Positions 1 to 6,985 of a stretch of DNA of 9,725 bases are shown one piece after another. The stretch lies in contig PWZW01000294.1 in assembly GCA_003567255.1 (NCBI GenBank), positions 1-9,725 on the forward strand, written 5' to 3'. Source of the DNA: Puniceicoccaceae bacterium. Lineage in GTDB: Bacteria; Verrucomicrobiota; Verrucomicrobiia; Opitutales; Coraliomargaritaceae. The notes beneath the pieces are model-generated. The model saw nothing but the letters and a program-made list of their open reading frames with translations. It searched no databases and was not told the origin of the DNA. The position numbers and the translations under genes are program-made. The stretch's first letter is position 1, and every line of letters begins with the position of its first letter.

Positions 1-2
1 CG

Positions 3-746
3 GAGGACTCAATCAAGACTTCCATCGAGCGCGGTTTAGTCGGGCGTTTAACGCTCGAAAGTTTTATCACTGGTCAACTCTTTGTGGAGCTCGATTTCGT
101 GACTCCAGACAGCGAGGGCCCCCCGCTCCATTTGGCGGAGGTGAAGAGTACGATGGAGATACCAACCGTGCGCTCTCCGATCGATCAAATCACCAGCGAC
201 ATCATCGACTTGGTGTCGAACGTTGAGGAAGTCGACTTTGCCGGTCTTAGCGATAACTTGACCCGGGTGTTCGAGGGCGTGGGAGATGCCTTTGAAAAAC
301 TTGATTTCGAGGAGATCAGTGGTGCTTTGGTGACCTTGATTGGGAATTTGAATACGCTCGTTGCGTCGGACGAACTCGCTGGAAGCATCGTTGCATTTTC
401 CGGTGCGGCGCGGGCGATTGAAGTCGGCGCGCGTGACCTTTCCGGTTTATTGAAAAAAATTGAGCGCGATGGGATACCGCTGGGTACCGAGGGTGAGGCT
501 CTCGTAGTTTCCGCCACGGAAGCGATTGAGGCACTGACGGGATTGGCCCGGGATAGTCAGGAACTTGTCGGCACTGGTTCGGATTTTCGGGTGGATTTAG
601 ACACCTCTCTTCGCGAAGTAGGGCGGGCAGCCCGGTCGCTGCGCCAATTAGTTGAGTTTTTAGAGCGCAATCCACAGTCCCTCCTCTCCGGGCGGGAGCG
701 CACGCCCTTTGGGGACCGATCGCCACCGGCCGCTCGGTCAGAGTAA
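3..746 (+). CDS. pqiB: PqiB-like MCE (MlaD-family) inter-membrane transport protein, 3' part only
   Basis: This is the C-terminal 247 residues of a protein whose start lies left of the window; the reading frame is open from base 3 and ends at TAA 744-746. The first residues show the end of an MCE domain: an IERGLVGRL segment followed by SFITGQLFVELDF, which resembles the closing part of PqiB/MlaD MCE repeats. After about residue 50 there is a long, mostly helical stretch rich in Leu, Glu and Ala. It ends with the typical PqiB tail FLERNPQSLLSGR and a short charged, Pro-containing end. PqiB proteins are anchored in the inner membrane and stack MCE rings, with a C-terminal helical needle, to form a periplasmic channel for lipids. 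The PqiC-type lipoprotein gene starts 16 bp later, which supports a Pqi operon; a PqiA-like membrane protein would be expected upstream. The family is clear. PqiB rather than another multi-MCE paralogue such as YebT/LetB rests on the tail and on the PqiC partner. Confidence 0.85.
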   Translation, partial: EDSIKTSIERGLVGRLTLESFITGQLFVELDFVTPDSEGPPLHLAEVKSTMEIPTVRSPIDQITSDIIDLVSNVEEVDFAGLSDNLTRVFEGVGDAFEKLDFEEISGALVTLIGNLNTLVASDELAGSIVAFSGAARAIEVGARDLSGLLKKIERDGIPLGTEGEALVVSATEAIEALTGLARDSQELVGTGSDFRVDLDTSLREVGRAARSLRQLVEFLERNPQSLLSGRERTPFGDRSPPAARSE

Positions 747-753
747 ATATTTT

Positions 754-757
754 AGGA
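754..757 (+). promoter_or_regulatory. Ribosome binding site deciding the pqiC start
   Basis: AGGA lies 5 nt upstream of ATG 763. It favours this start over the in-frame ATG at 709, which lies inside the pqiB coding region and would put 18 extra residues in front of the signal peptide. It is the only convincing Shine-Dalgarno motif next to a start codon in this window. Confidence 0.6.
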
Positions 758-762
758 ACACC

Positions 763-1383
763 ATGGATAAGCATCACACCTCATGCTCCGGCATTTCTGC
801 TACAGTTTTCGCACTCATCGCCGGATGTTGGCTGCTCACCGGGTGTATTAACCTAAGTCCGAAGACAGACCCTACCGCGTTTTATCTTTTGGAATCGGTC
901 GAGATGACCCCGGAGTCCGCCGAAGATTCCATGGGTATTTACGTCTCGCGTGTTGAATTGCCAGACTACATCGATTCCAACCGTTTATTCCTGCGTTCGG
1001 CAGGAGGGAGTCCACAGTATTTGGAAGCAGACCTCTGGGCCGAGCCCTTGGCAGACGGGTTTGGGCGCGCCCTGGCGCTCAATCTGGGGCAAGTGAGCGG
1101 CCGCTCCGTCGTGAGCGCGTATCCACACTCTCAGCCCAGCGGTGTGTCCGAGCGAATTCGGGTACGGGTCTTACGCTTTGAGGCTGTCGCATCCCAGGGG
1201 GTTCACTTGGACGCGGTGTACGAGATTTCCGGGGGGGAGCGGGGCGCCCGACTAGCCCAGCGGATCACTATTCATGAAGGCGACGGAAGTTATCCTGATG
1301 CCCAAACTATTGTGTTGGATATGAACCGTGCCTTGGCTTCACTCGCCCGAGGCATAGCCCAAACTTTAGAAGCTGAGCATTGA
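763..1383 (+). CDS. pqiC: PqiC-like outer-membrane lipoprotein (ABC-type transport auxiliary lipoprotein family)
   Basis: This 206-residue lipoprotein is the partner of the upstream MCE protein. In Pqi systems PqiC sits at the inner leaflet of the outer membrane and docks the PqiB needle, completing a lipid route between the membranes. The N-terminus has a few polar residues and a hydrophobic segment (about residues 11-25), then the lipobox LLTGC with the lipidated Cys at residue 28. Next comes a start typical of the PqiC/DUF330 (ABC_trans_aux) family: NLSPKTDPTAFYLLES, then IYVSRVELPDYIDSNRLFLR and YLEADLWAEPLADGF. The remainder is the expected mixed beta/alpha domain ending in a helix with ALASLARGIAQTL. 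The length matches the family (about 190-220 residues). The start at 763 was chosen for the AGGA site and the signal peptide. It is very probably cotranscribed with pqiB. No strong terminator follows; a small GCCAC/GTGGC hairpin at 1416-1433 before a T5 run is weak. Confidence 0.87.
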   Translation: MDKHHTSCSGISATVFALIAGCWLLTGCINLSPKTDPTAFYLLESVEMTPESAEDSMGIYVSRVELPDYIDSNRLFLRSAGGSPQYLEADLWAEPLADGFGRALALNLGQVSGRSVVSAYPHSQPSGVSERIRVRVLRFEAVASQGVHLDAVYEISGGERGARLAQRITIHEGDGSYPDAQTIVLDMNRALASLARGIAQTLEAEH

Positions 1384-1441
1384 GTGCTTGAAGAACCCTT
1401 GCCTAGCGACAAGTGGCCACAGTGGCGGGTGGCGGAGCTTT

Positions 1442-2302
1442 TTAAGTAGAACCGAATGCACCGGATTCAAATTCGGCAAAAGCTTCGAGGATTTCCTGAC
1501 GGGTGTTCATCACAAAAGGCCCGTGGCCTACGATCGGTTCGTCAAAGGGAGCTCCCGCGAGAAGGAGAACTTGAGCGCCTTTGCCCGCAGTCCATTCGAG
1601 CGAATCACCCTCTGTGGAAAAAACCACCAAGTCGCCGGGCGAAGCCTTTTGCTGGTCGGCGAAGCTTATTTCCTCTCGGAGGACCAGTATAGCGGAGGTG
1701 TACCCACTTTTTACCGGAAGCGTCACCGGACCGGAAGCGGTCGTCGTGATGTCCCATAAATCGATTGGTGAAAAGGTGTGGGCTGGGCCGGTTTGGCCTT
1801 GCAGCGTGCCAGCGATGACTCTGGCAAACCCATTTCCCGATGCGAAACCCACGGTAGGGATATCCTTAGCAGCTAAACTCTGATACTGCGGCGGAGCGTT
1901 TTTATCGGCTGCGCGCAGATTTACCCAAAGTTGCACCATTTCAAGCGTGCCTCCGGACTCCGTGAACCTTGGGGAGTGAAATTCCTCGTGCACGATGCCC
2001 CGGCCCGCCGTCATCCATTGCACATCTCCTGGGCCGATCATGCCGCCCGCTCCCGTTGAGTCGCGGTGCTCGAGTTCCCCTTGAAAAACGAAAGTTACCG
2101 TCTCGAATCCCTTGTGTGGATGGGCTCCCACGCCACGCCGCTCGGTGCCCGCCTCAAAGGTATGCGGAGCGCCGTAGTCCATCAGTAAGAATGGACTCAG
2201 TTCCTGACCCGCACCATTGTAGTCAAAAACAGAATGTACATGAAAGCCATTGCCCACCCAGTGAGTCGGTGGTTTACGAAGAATCTTAAGGAGCTTTTTC
2301 AT
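1442..2302 (-). CDS. Pirin family protein (cupin, probable metal-dependent quercetinase-like)
   Basis: This 286-residue bicupin of the pirin family has a high-scoring N-terminal pirin domain: GAHPHKGFETVTFVFQGELE at about residues 59-78, GPGDVQWMTAGRGIVHEEF at about 90-108, and LEMVQLWVNL at about 120-129. The four metal ligands known from human pirin (His56, His58, His101, Glu103) correspond by eye to His61, His63, His105 and Glu107, so the iron site looks intact. The second half is the more variable C-terminal pirin cupin. Pirins are cytosolic; some bacterial ones cleave quercetin, others act as redox-sensing cofactors, so the substrate here cannot be told. The gene converges on pqiC with a 58-bp gap and stands alone on its strand. 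The start at 2302 gives the usual pirin N-terminus just before the THWVGNGFHV segment. No Shine-Dalgarno motif precedes it; the upstream sequence is AT-rich (CATACTTAAT). Confidence 0.9.
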   Translation of the reverse strand: MKKLLKILRKPPTHWVGNGFHVHSVFDYNGAGQELSPFLLMDYGAPHTFEAGTERRGVGAHPHKGFETVTFVFQGELEHRDSTGAGGMIGPGDVQWMTAGRGIVHEEFHSPRFTESGGTLEMVQLWVNLRAADKNAPPQYQSLAAKDIPTVGFASGNGFARVIAGTLQGQTGPAHTFSPIDLWDITTTASGPVTLPVKSGYTSAILVLREEISFADQQKASPGDLVVFSTEGDSLEWTAGKGAQVLLLAGAPFDEPIVGHGPFVMNTRQEILEAFAEFESGAFGST

Positions 2303-2593
2303 ATTAAGTATGAGGAGGGCGGATCTAAGAGGTCATGCATACCAAGTTATTCCTCGATTTCATGATTTGTTACGGGTTTGAAGCTGAGCCGTTTCAAGCA
2401 AGCGATCCTTAAGACCCGACTCTATTGCTAACGATACCTTGGTACTCAGGATGCAATTTTCTGCCTGTAAGGTTCCGCTACGCCATACTGACCTTCCCGA
2501 CGAATCATCCATGGCATTTTACAAGAACAGGGCCTTGGCTATACTATAAATATCGTGTCACGGTCATTCTCCTAATGTAAACAAAGCACAATA
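2303..2593. other. Intergenic spacer between divergent pirin and small membrane protein genes
   Basis: I see no gene, RNA or repeat in this 291-bp stretch. It must hold the start signals of both flanking genes. A plausible plus-strand promoter is listed separately. On the minus strand, facing pirin, I find only a TTGAAA without a good -10 at the right distance. A 7-bp TACCAAG/CTTGGTA pair about 90 bp apart is probably chance. Confidence 0.5.
2518..2545 (+). promoter_or_regulatory. Candidate sigma70-type promoter for the small membrane protein gene
   Basis: TTTACA (2518-2523) and TATACT (2540-2545) are separated by 16 bp. Each differs from consensus by one or two bases. The region is AT-rich, and the -10 lies about 48 bp upstream of the ATG at 2594. 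An overlapping TATAAA at 2545-2550 is an alternative -10. This is prediction by eye only. Confidence 0.4.
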
Positions 2594-2797
2594 ATGGGAT
2601 CCCTCATTTTTACCTTTCTCGCCGCATTTATCGGCTTTTTTGCACTCTTTTTTGTGATATCTGCAATCACCAAAAAGCGCCGCCGCCTGGCTCACGAAAA
2701 ACTGGACGAAAGCTACATCTATCGTAAAGAGCCTCACGCGGATCAGTTGACTCAAATGCCGAACAAACTCAAAGGTAATGAGGTGACGAAGGGCTAA
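2594..2797 (+). CDS. Small single-pass membrane protein, hypothetical
   Basis: I do not recognise a family for this 67-residue protein. Residues 2-25 form a strongly hydrophobic helix (GSLIFTFLAAFIGFFALFFV and following). The cluster KKRRR comes next (about residues 27-31), then a roughly 35-residue polar tail rich in charged residues. By the positive-inside rule the tail should be cytoplasmic and the N-terminus periplasmic. Support for a real gene: the membrane-helix-plus-basic-anchor design, a promoter-like element upstream, a possible terminator downstream, and its position in an otherwise empty gap. Against it: short length and no Shine-Dalgarno motif, although most genes here also lack one. 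The layout resembles small accessory subunits of membrane complexes, but nothing ties it to any one of them. It is transcribed alone, diverging from pirin and converging on fucP. Confidence 0.6.
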   Translation: MGSLIFTFLAAFIGFFALFFVISAITKKRRRLAHEKLDESYIYRKEPHADQLTQMPNKLKGNEVTKG

Positions 2798-2830
2798 GGT
2801 GGGTGTTGTCTCCGCAGGGGCCAGATGATC

Positions 2831-2891
2831 AGCCCAAGCGATGCATGTATGCCCGGGTAAGGGCTTTACTTGGGGTTGGCTTTTTGTTTTT
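2831..2891 (+). terminator. Weak candidate terminator after the small membrane protein gene
   Basis: AGCC-CAAG (2831-2838) can pair with CTTG-GGCT (2869-2872 and 2878-2881) with a 5-nt bulge. The loop contains a small inner GCCC/GGGC hairpin (2851-2864). The tract TTTTTGTTTTT (2881-2891) follows directly. It lies 33 bp downstream of the small gene's stop. The stem is imperfect, so this is tentative. Confidence 0.33.
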
Positions 2892-2904
2892 CCCGGCTTG
2901 CTCA

Positions 2905-2936
2905 GAAAAAAACGGCCCCTGAGGATCAGGGGCCGT
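2905..2936 (-). terminator. Rho-independent terminator of fucP / end of the fucose cluster
   Basis: There is a perfect 11-bp inverted repeat, ACGGCCCCTGA (2912-2922) and TCAGGGGCCGT (2926-2936), with a 3-nt loop. Read on the minus strand, the GC-rich stem is followed by an uninterrupted run of T (A-run 2905-2911 on the plus strand). It lies 53 bp beyond the fucP stop codon. The plus strand has no T-run, so it acts in the fucP direction only. Confidence 0.92.
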
Positions 2937-2989
2937 CGAGAAGGTTAAGTCTTTGAAAACGGAGAGAACATCCTCCCCATCGCTGCGGA

Positions 2990-4507
2990 CTAATCAGCGT
3001 CAGGCACTTGGGGCGGGAGGGGACTTCCGGTGAAATCCTTGTCGTGGGCCTTCAGGCAGCGCAACCCGTAAAGGGCGATCAAGACAAAGCAAATGGCAGG
3101 CAGCCAGAAAGAGGTGCGGACATCGAACGCATCAATCAAATTACCTTGAAGCTTGGTGAGGACAGCACCTCCGACAATAGCCATGATAAGAAAAGCGGAG
3201 CCAAGTTTTGCTTCCTCAAGCTTTAATCCATTCAGCGCAATTCCGTAGATAGTCGGGAACATGAGTGACATACATGCCGAGATGAGCACGAGGGAGATGA
3301 GGCCGACTTGTCCCGGGAGGTAGATCGCACCCACCGTGCAAATGAATCCGGCAATCGCGAAGATCATGAGCATCAAGCTGGGACGAATGAAGCGAAGGAG
3401 AAAAGTACAAATGAAGCGGCTGCTAAGGAAAATCACCATCGCCACGATGTTGTAGCTTTGGGCTTCGGCCAAACTTAGGCCGACCTGCGTCATCCCGTAG
3501 TGGATGATGAACGTCCAGCACATGATCTGAGCTCCGACATAAAACCCTTGAGCCAAGACACCCTCGACGAAGCGCGGCCGTTTCGCGAGGCGGCCGACAA
3601 TCTCAAAAAAGGGCGCATCTTTTTCCTCAAGTTTAAAAGTGGGTAACTTCGCGACCGCAAAAAGCAGAAAGAACGTGGCTACCACAGCGGCGATCACCAT
3701 GTACGGCCCCCGAACATTAGCCAAATCCGCTTGTTGAATCTCATTGAAAGTTTCTCGATCGTTGGCTCGCATCACCTTCATCACATTAGGCATAGCGGCG
3801 TCCAAAGCACCGGAGACCTCGGCAAAATCGGGGATGCCGTCTTGATAAACGGCAATTTGCGCACCGTCTCGCAGTGTGGCGGATTGTCCATCTTCGGAAA
3901 GGACCGCGCCCTCGGGGAGATTTGCCTCACCGACCACCAGGTATTGAACCCCCTCCGGATTGAGCTCTTCCAGCTCACCGCGGATCTGCTCGACATTGAG
4001 GTTTGGCGCCAGCACCAGGGAAGCGACTGCCATACCGGTTAGGGAGCCTACCGGATTAAAGGACTGAGCGAGGTTAAGTCGCTGAGTGGCGGTTTCGCGC
4101 GGACCCATCGCGAGAATGTAGGGATTACAGGCGGTCTCGAGAAAGGCGAGACCGTAGGTGATGATGTAGGAGGCGAGGCAGAAAAGTACAAACTGCGCCA
4201 TCAGACTCGCTGGAATCGTGATAAGCGCACCGAGGCAATAAAGCCCCAGACCGAGCATAATCGCGGCTTTGTAGGAAAAGCGGCGGATAAATAACACGGC
4301 CGGAATCGCCATGCAGAAGTACCCTGTATAGAAGGCAAACTGCAACCAGGAGGCTTGGCCAGTGGTGATGATGAAGACTTGCTCAAAAACTTTGACCAGC
4401 GGATTGGTGAAATCGTTGGCAAAACCCCAAAGCGAGAAACAACAGGTGGTGAGGATAAACGCCAGAAGGTATTGACGTGGGACAACGGGGGTCTTTACGG
4501 GTGTCAT
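2990..4507 (-). CDS. fucP: L-fucose:H+ symporter (FucP, major facilitator superfamily)
   Basis: This 505-residue, 12-helix permease of the FucP branch of the MFS would import L-fucose across the inner membrane. Diagnostic segments are SLWGFANDFTNPL (about 25-37, TM1), FAFYTGYFCMAIPA (57-70, TM2), FSYKAAIMLGLGLYCLGA (77-94), LAFLETACNPY (120-130, TM4), RLNLAQSFNPVGS (143-155, TM5), GPYMVIAAVV (TM6), GFYVGAQIMCW (TM7) and GSAFLIMAIVGGAV (late). The acidic residue equivalent to E. coli Glu135 is present (Glu124). The site of the proton-coupling Asp46 is Asn35, with an Asp three residues earlier. E. coli FucP has 438 residues; the excess is a roughly 100-residue polar loop between TM5 and TM6 (about 168-267). 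Other sugars of the FucP/GluP group cannot be excluded, but the neighbours fucI and fucU point to fucose. It is last in the cluster, 228 bp from fucI and beyond a hairpin, so it may have its own promoter. There is no Shine-Dalgarno motif (CAATCTAAA before ATG). Confidence 0.92.
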   Translation of the reverse strand: MTPVKTPVVPRQYLLAFILTTCCFSLWGFANDFTNPLVKVFEQVFIITTGQASWLQFAFYTGYFCMAIPAVLFIRRFSYKAAIMLGLGLYCLGALITIPASLMAQFVLFCLASYIITYGLAFLETACNPYILAMGPRETATQRLNLAQSFNPVGSLTGMAVASLVLAPNLNVEQIRGELEELNPEGVQYLVVGEANLPEGAVLSEDGQSATLRDGAQIAVYQDGIPDFAEVSGALDAAMPNVMKVMRANDRETFNEIQQADLANVRGPYMVIAAVVATFFLLFAVAKLPTFKLEEKDAPFFEIVGRLAKRPRFVEGVLAQGFYVGAQIMCWTFIIHYGMTQVGLSLAEAQSYNIVAMVIFLSSRFICTFLLRFIRPSLMLMIFAIAGFICTVGAIYLPGQVGLISLVLISACMSLMFPTIYGIALNGLKLEEAKLGSAFLIMAIVGGAVLTKLQGNLIDAFDVRTSFWLPAICFVLIALYGLRCLKAHDKDFTGSPLPPQVPDAD

Positions 4508-4689
4508 TTTAGATTGGATTTATGCCGAGGTGCAGGGGCGGGGAGCTTGTGAGGTGGATAGTGTGGAAATCCGATAGGCTGCCAAGCTTACGCTATGCTG
4601 ATTTGGGAAAGTGTGCCTAAGCGGATTGCCGGAAGAATGGGAATTAAGTGTGGAGTGGGGTGTCAGGTGTCGTGCGGGGAGAGGTATGC

Positions 4690-4732
4690 AAAAAGGGCGC
4701 CAAGCGGTAAAAACCTTACCGGGCGCCCTTTT
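4690..4732 (-). terminator. Strong hairpin / terminator directly behind fucI
   Basis: AAAAGGGCGCC (4691-4701) pairs perfectly with GGCGCCCTTTT (4722-4732). An inner stem CGGTAA (4705-4710) / TTACCG (4716-4721) extends it after a 3-nt bulge. On the minus strand the stem runs into TTTTT, four bases after the fucI stop codon. The A/T flanks are symmetrical, so it could also work on the opposite strand. It separates fucI from fucP and may stop or reduce read-through into the transporter gene. Confidence 0.8.
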
Positions 4733-4735
4733 GGC

Positions 4736-6361
4736 TTAAAACTTTTTCCCCTTGGCGTCGGTACCGCAGACATAAACTTCCATACCGAGTTGTTTGGCAA
4801 GCTCGGCTTTGGCGCGGAGGCAGTCGTCTGCCTTCTTTGCGTCTGTGGCGTAGGCGACGTTGAGGTGATTGGCTTTCATGCGGGCCATCATTTGATCCCG
4901 TGAAACGCCATAGGTGACAGCGTGCATGATCGGCCACTGTGGAGTGGTCTCGTCGAGTCGGCGTTGGGTTTCCTTCTTGGGAAGAGAGATCACTTTGGCG
5001 CGTCCGAGGTCCATTTTGAGTTTACCGTCTTCAATGAAAATACGGCTCCAGACAATTTCACCGGGCTTGGCGACGCCGTGCAGGGTGCTGCCTCCCATTG
5101 GGAAGTACATGGCGGGCTGTCGGTAACCGTGGCTCCCCTTCCAACCGCCAATATGGTGTTCGACCGGAGCGGAGCCGGAGATCAGGAAGACCCAAACGTA
5201 TTCGTCTGTGGTGCCGGATTGATCCCAGTCACCCCAGCGCAGATCGTGCAGCGTGGTTTCGGTGGGTTGCTTGAGTGCGGTATGGACTCGCTTTGTCATG
5301 AGCGCGTCCAGGCCACAGCATTCGTCAACTTCGTTAAAGTGCGGGTAGGTTTCTCCGGCCTTGATGACTTCACCCCTGGCGTTTTTCACCGGGGGGCGGT
5401 CGGTACTGTTGAGCATACCCTCCACCAGATCAGAGGCGGGGCAGAGGTCTTTTAAGCCCTGTTGGTACTGGATACCAATCGTGTCGCACCCGAAAGTATC
5501 GCCGATACGGCATGCGGCGATGTACATTTTGCACTGCTCGATGACTTGGGTCTTGGTCAGGCCGGTTTTGCCATTTCGACCGTAGTGGAAGTTGAAGCCT
5601 TTTTTGACGATAAAGTTGTAGACCTCATCGGCCTCTGCCTTCGTCACGTTTTTCATTTCGGCGAGGAGGGCGCTCTGAGAGAGTTGCTCTTTGTAAACGC
5701 CGGTCTGAAAGAGGAGCTCGTCGGGAATTACCGCATTATACATACCCATGCAAAACTCGTCGAACACGCCCATTATGGCCTTGTTCTTGTCGAGGTCCTG
5801 AGCGATGCGCTCGGCGGTCTTCTTCAAGGTTTTCTTGGTGTCCTTACTGGTGTATTTTTTTACGTGTTTCAGGGAGTGGTTGAGGGTTCCGGTTTCGAGC
5901 CATTTTTTCAGCTTTTTTTGAAAGCGTTTATCGGTCGAGAAGTTCTCGCTCCAGAGCGTTGAGTAGGTGACGCCGGCTTTGGTGAGCGAGCCGTTAAGGT
6001 TAAGCATGCCGACGAGCCCGGGCCAGGTGCCGCTCCAATTGGCTACGGTCAGGATGGGGCCTTGGTGGGAGATCAAGCCATGCAGCAAATGGTGGGAATA
6101 CTGCCAAACCGCTTCCGCGATGATGATGGGTGCCTTGCGGTCGATCTTGGCAAAAATGTCCATGCCTTGGCGCTGGCTGGAAATGAAGCCGTGTTTAAGC
6201 TCTGAGTCGTACTGGTGCGCGCGCACGAGGGTGGACCCCATACTTTTCACGACTTCGGCGAGCTCAGCCTCCATGGCCTCCTGCTTCGCCCAGCAGTTTT
6301 GATTTGCAGATAAACGCAGGTCGCCATTGGCGACGAGGAGTACACTTTTTTTCTTTGGCAT
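4736..6361 (-). CDS. fucI: Divergent L-fucose isomerase (FucI / AraA-like superfamily)
   Basis: This 541-residue isomerase is expected to convert L-fucose to L-fuculose in the cytosol with Mn2+. It is clearly shorter and much diverged from E. coli FucI (591 residues), but the catalytic landmarks align by eye. The segment [18 protein letters not shown] (about 200-217) matches the SMGIAGSIVDHNF region. Glu344 in FNEVDECCG corresponds to Glu337. Asp373 in LHDLRWGDW corresponds to Asp361. His499 in [10 protein letters not shown] corresponds to His528. A Lys-rich helical stretch at about 145-185 is unusual. FucI acts as a hexamer. The gene begins 31 bp behind fucU, which makes fucose the natural substrate; D-arabinose or a related sugar is possible, since FucI enzymes act on both. 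The start at 6361 ([17 protein letters not shown]) opens the first Rossmann-like strand. No Shine-Dalgarno motif is seen; CAAAACATT precedes the ATG. A strong hairpin begins immediately after the stop. Confidence 0.83.
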   Translation of the reverse strand: MPKKKSVLLVANGDLRLSANQNCWAKQEAMEAELAEVVKSMGSTLVRAHQYDSELKHGFISSQRQGMDIFAKIDRKAPIIIAEAVWQYSHHLLHGLISHQGPILTVANWSGTWPGLVGMLNLNGSLTKAGVTYSTLWSENFSTDKRFQKKLKKWLETGTLNHSLKHVKKYTSKDTKKTLKKTAERIAQDLDKNKAIMGVFDEFCMGMYNAVIPDELLFQTGVYKEQLSQSALLAEMKNVTKAEADEVYNFIVKKGFNFHYGRNGKTGLTKTQVIEQCKMYIAACRIGDTFGCDTIGIQYQQGLKDLCPASDLVEGMLNSTDRPPVKNARGEVIKAGETYPHFNEVDECCGLDALMTKRVHTALKQPTETTLHDLRWGDWDQSGTTDEYVWVFLISGSAPVEHHIGGWKGSHGYRQPAMYFPMGGSTLHGVAKPGEIVWSRIFIEDGKLKMDLGRAKVISLPKKETQRRLDETTPQWPIMHAVTYGVSRDQMMARMKANHLNVAYATDAKKADDCLRAKAELAKQLGMEVYVCGTDAKGKKF

Positions 6362-6392
6362 AATGTTTTGGGGGATTTGGGTAAGGGCGGCC

Positions 6393-6827
6393 TCAAACGT
6401 GCGCGTGGCCTTTTTTTAAAATTAGGTTTCCGTACTTGGCTAGTTCACCAGTCATTACGATGGCAAAGTTCGTTTTCGCCCGCTCGTAAAAAGCATGGCG
6501 TTCGACCCGTTCAATGAGCAATGCGGCGTTCTGCCCAGCTTGGCTGATCGCCTCCCGATAATCGGTTTCCACCTGCGGGTCGAGTGCATCTCCCGGCACG
6601 GCCGCCATCATGATCAGCGGTGCATCGACGTATTTATCCAAGGGGAAGAGGGGTAGGATCGCTCCAAGCAGGTCGGGAATCTTTAAACCATCTGCCCGGA
6701 TCACACGCTGATTCAATCGGTCGCCCGGGAAGTGGGCATCTGCCAAGAGGATTTCATCTCCGTGCCCCATGCGGTAGAGGGCGTCCAGCAATTCGGGACT
6801 GAGCAGTGGTGAAATGAGATTGAGCAT
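6393..6827 (-). CDS. fucU: L-fucose mutarotase (FucU, RbsD/FucU family)
   Basis: This 144-residue protein is nearly collinear with E. coli FucU (140 residues). It interconverts alpha- and beta-L-fucopyranose so that FucI receives the right anomer; the family forms cytosolic ring-shaped oligomers. The N-terminus [20 protein letters not shown] is near-identical in pattern to the E. coli one. His22 (in MGHGDEI) and Asp30 with His32 (in ADAHFPGD) are the conserved active-site residues. The motifs [19 protein letters not shown] (43-61), [15 protein letters not shown] (73-87), FYERAK (113-118) and [14 protein letters not shown] (127-140) are all present, including Tyr132. Nothing is missing or truncated. 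It sits 158 bp behind mqo and 31 bp ahead of fucI, so it surely shares a transcript with fucI. A separate internal promoter in the 158-bp gap is possible but not evident. No Shine-Dalgarno motif precedes the ATG (CCGTCTTAG). Confidence 0.97.
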   Translation of the reverse strand: MLNLISPLLSPELLDALYRMGHGDEILLADAHFPGDRLNQRVIRADGLKIPDLLGAILPLFPLDKYVDAPLIMMAAVPGDALDPQVETDYREAISQAGQNAALLIERVERHAFYERAKTNFAIVMTGELAKYGNLILKKGHAHV

Positions 6828-6985
6828 CTAAGACGGCTTGAATGGATACGCGAATATATGGGGCGGGTGGCAAAGCATCGCCTTCGGCGGGCGGGTAAGC
6901 TTTACGGAACAAGGAGATAGAAGGATTCAGGCAGGAGAACAACCTTTTTTAGCGATGTATCGGGGCGCCTGTGCGCGGGATGCAC
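6828..6985. other. Spacer between mqo and fucU
   Basis: This 158-bp gap interrupts the otherwise tight cluster. On the minus strand a small imperfect hairpin overlaps the mqo stop (6968-6990: CCTG..TGC / GCA-CAGG) but has no T-run. There is also a short CGCC-TTC-GGCG hairpin (6879-6889). TATATT (plus 6853-6858) could serve as a -10 for fucU, but no -35 sits at the right distance. I see no gene. Confidence 0.4.

Noticed and set aside
709..762. 18-residue upstream start for pqiC
   Set aside because: It overlaps pqiB and would put a charged extension before the lipoprotein signal peptide; ATG 763 has an AGGA site at 5 nt.
1416..1443. Possible terminator between pqiC and pirin
   Set aside because: The stem is only 5 bp (GCCAC/GTGGC) and the T5 run begins 6 bp away from it; too weak to call.
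1388..2289. Several plus-strand open frames of 78-123 codons over the pirin gene
   Set aside because: All are antisense to pirin, which has an intact metal site and full length.
4558..4585. Minus-strand promoter for fucP (TTGGCA, 16 bp, CACTAT)
   Set aside because: The -10 matches consensus at only three positions; not separable from chance without transcript data.
4922..5962. Two long plus-strand open frames (177 and 166 codons) opposite fucI
   Set aside because: They lie entirely antisense to the well-supported fucI gene and match no family; they are open because of the codon use of fucI.
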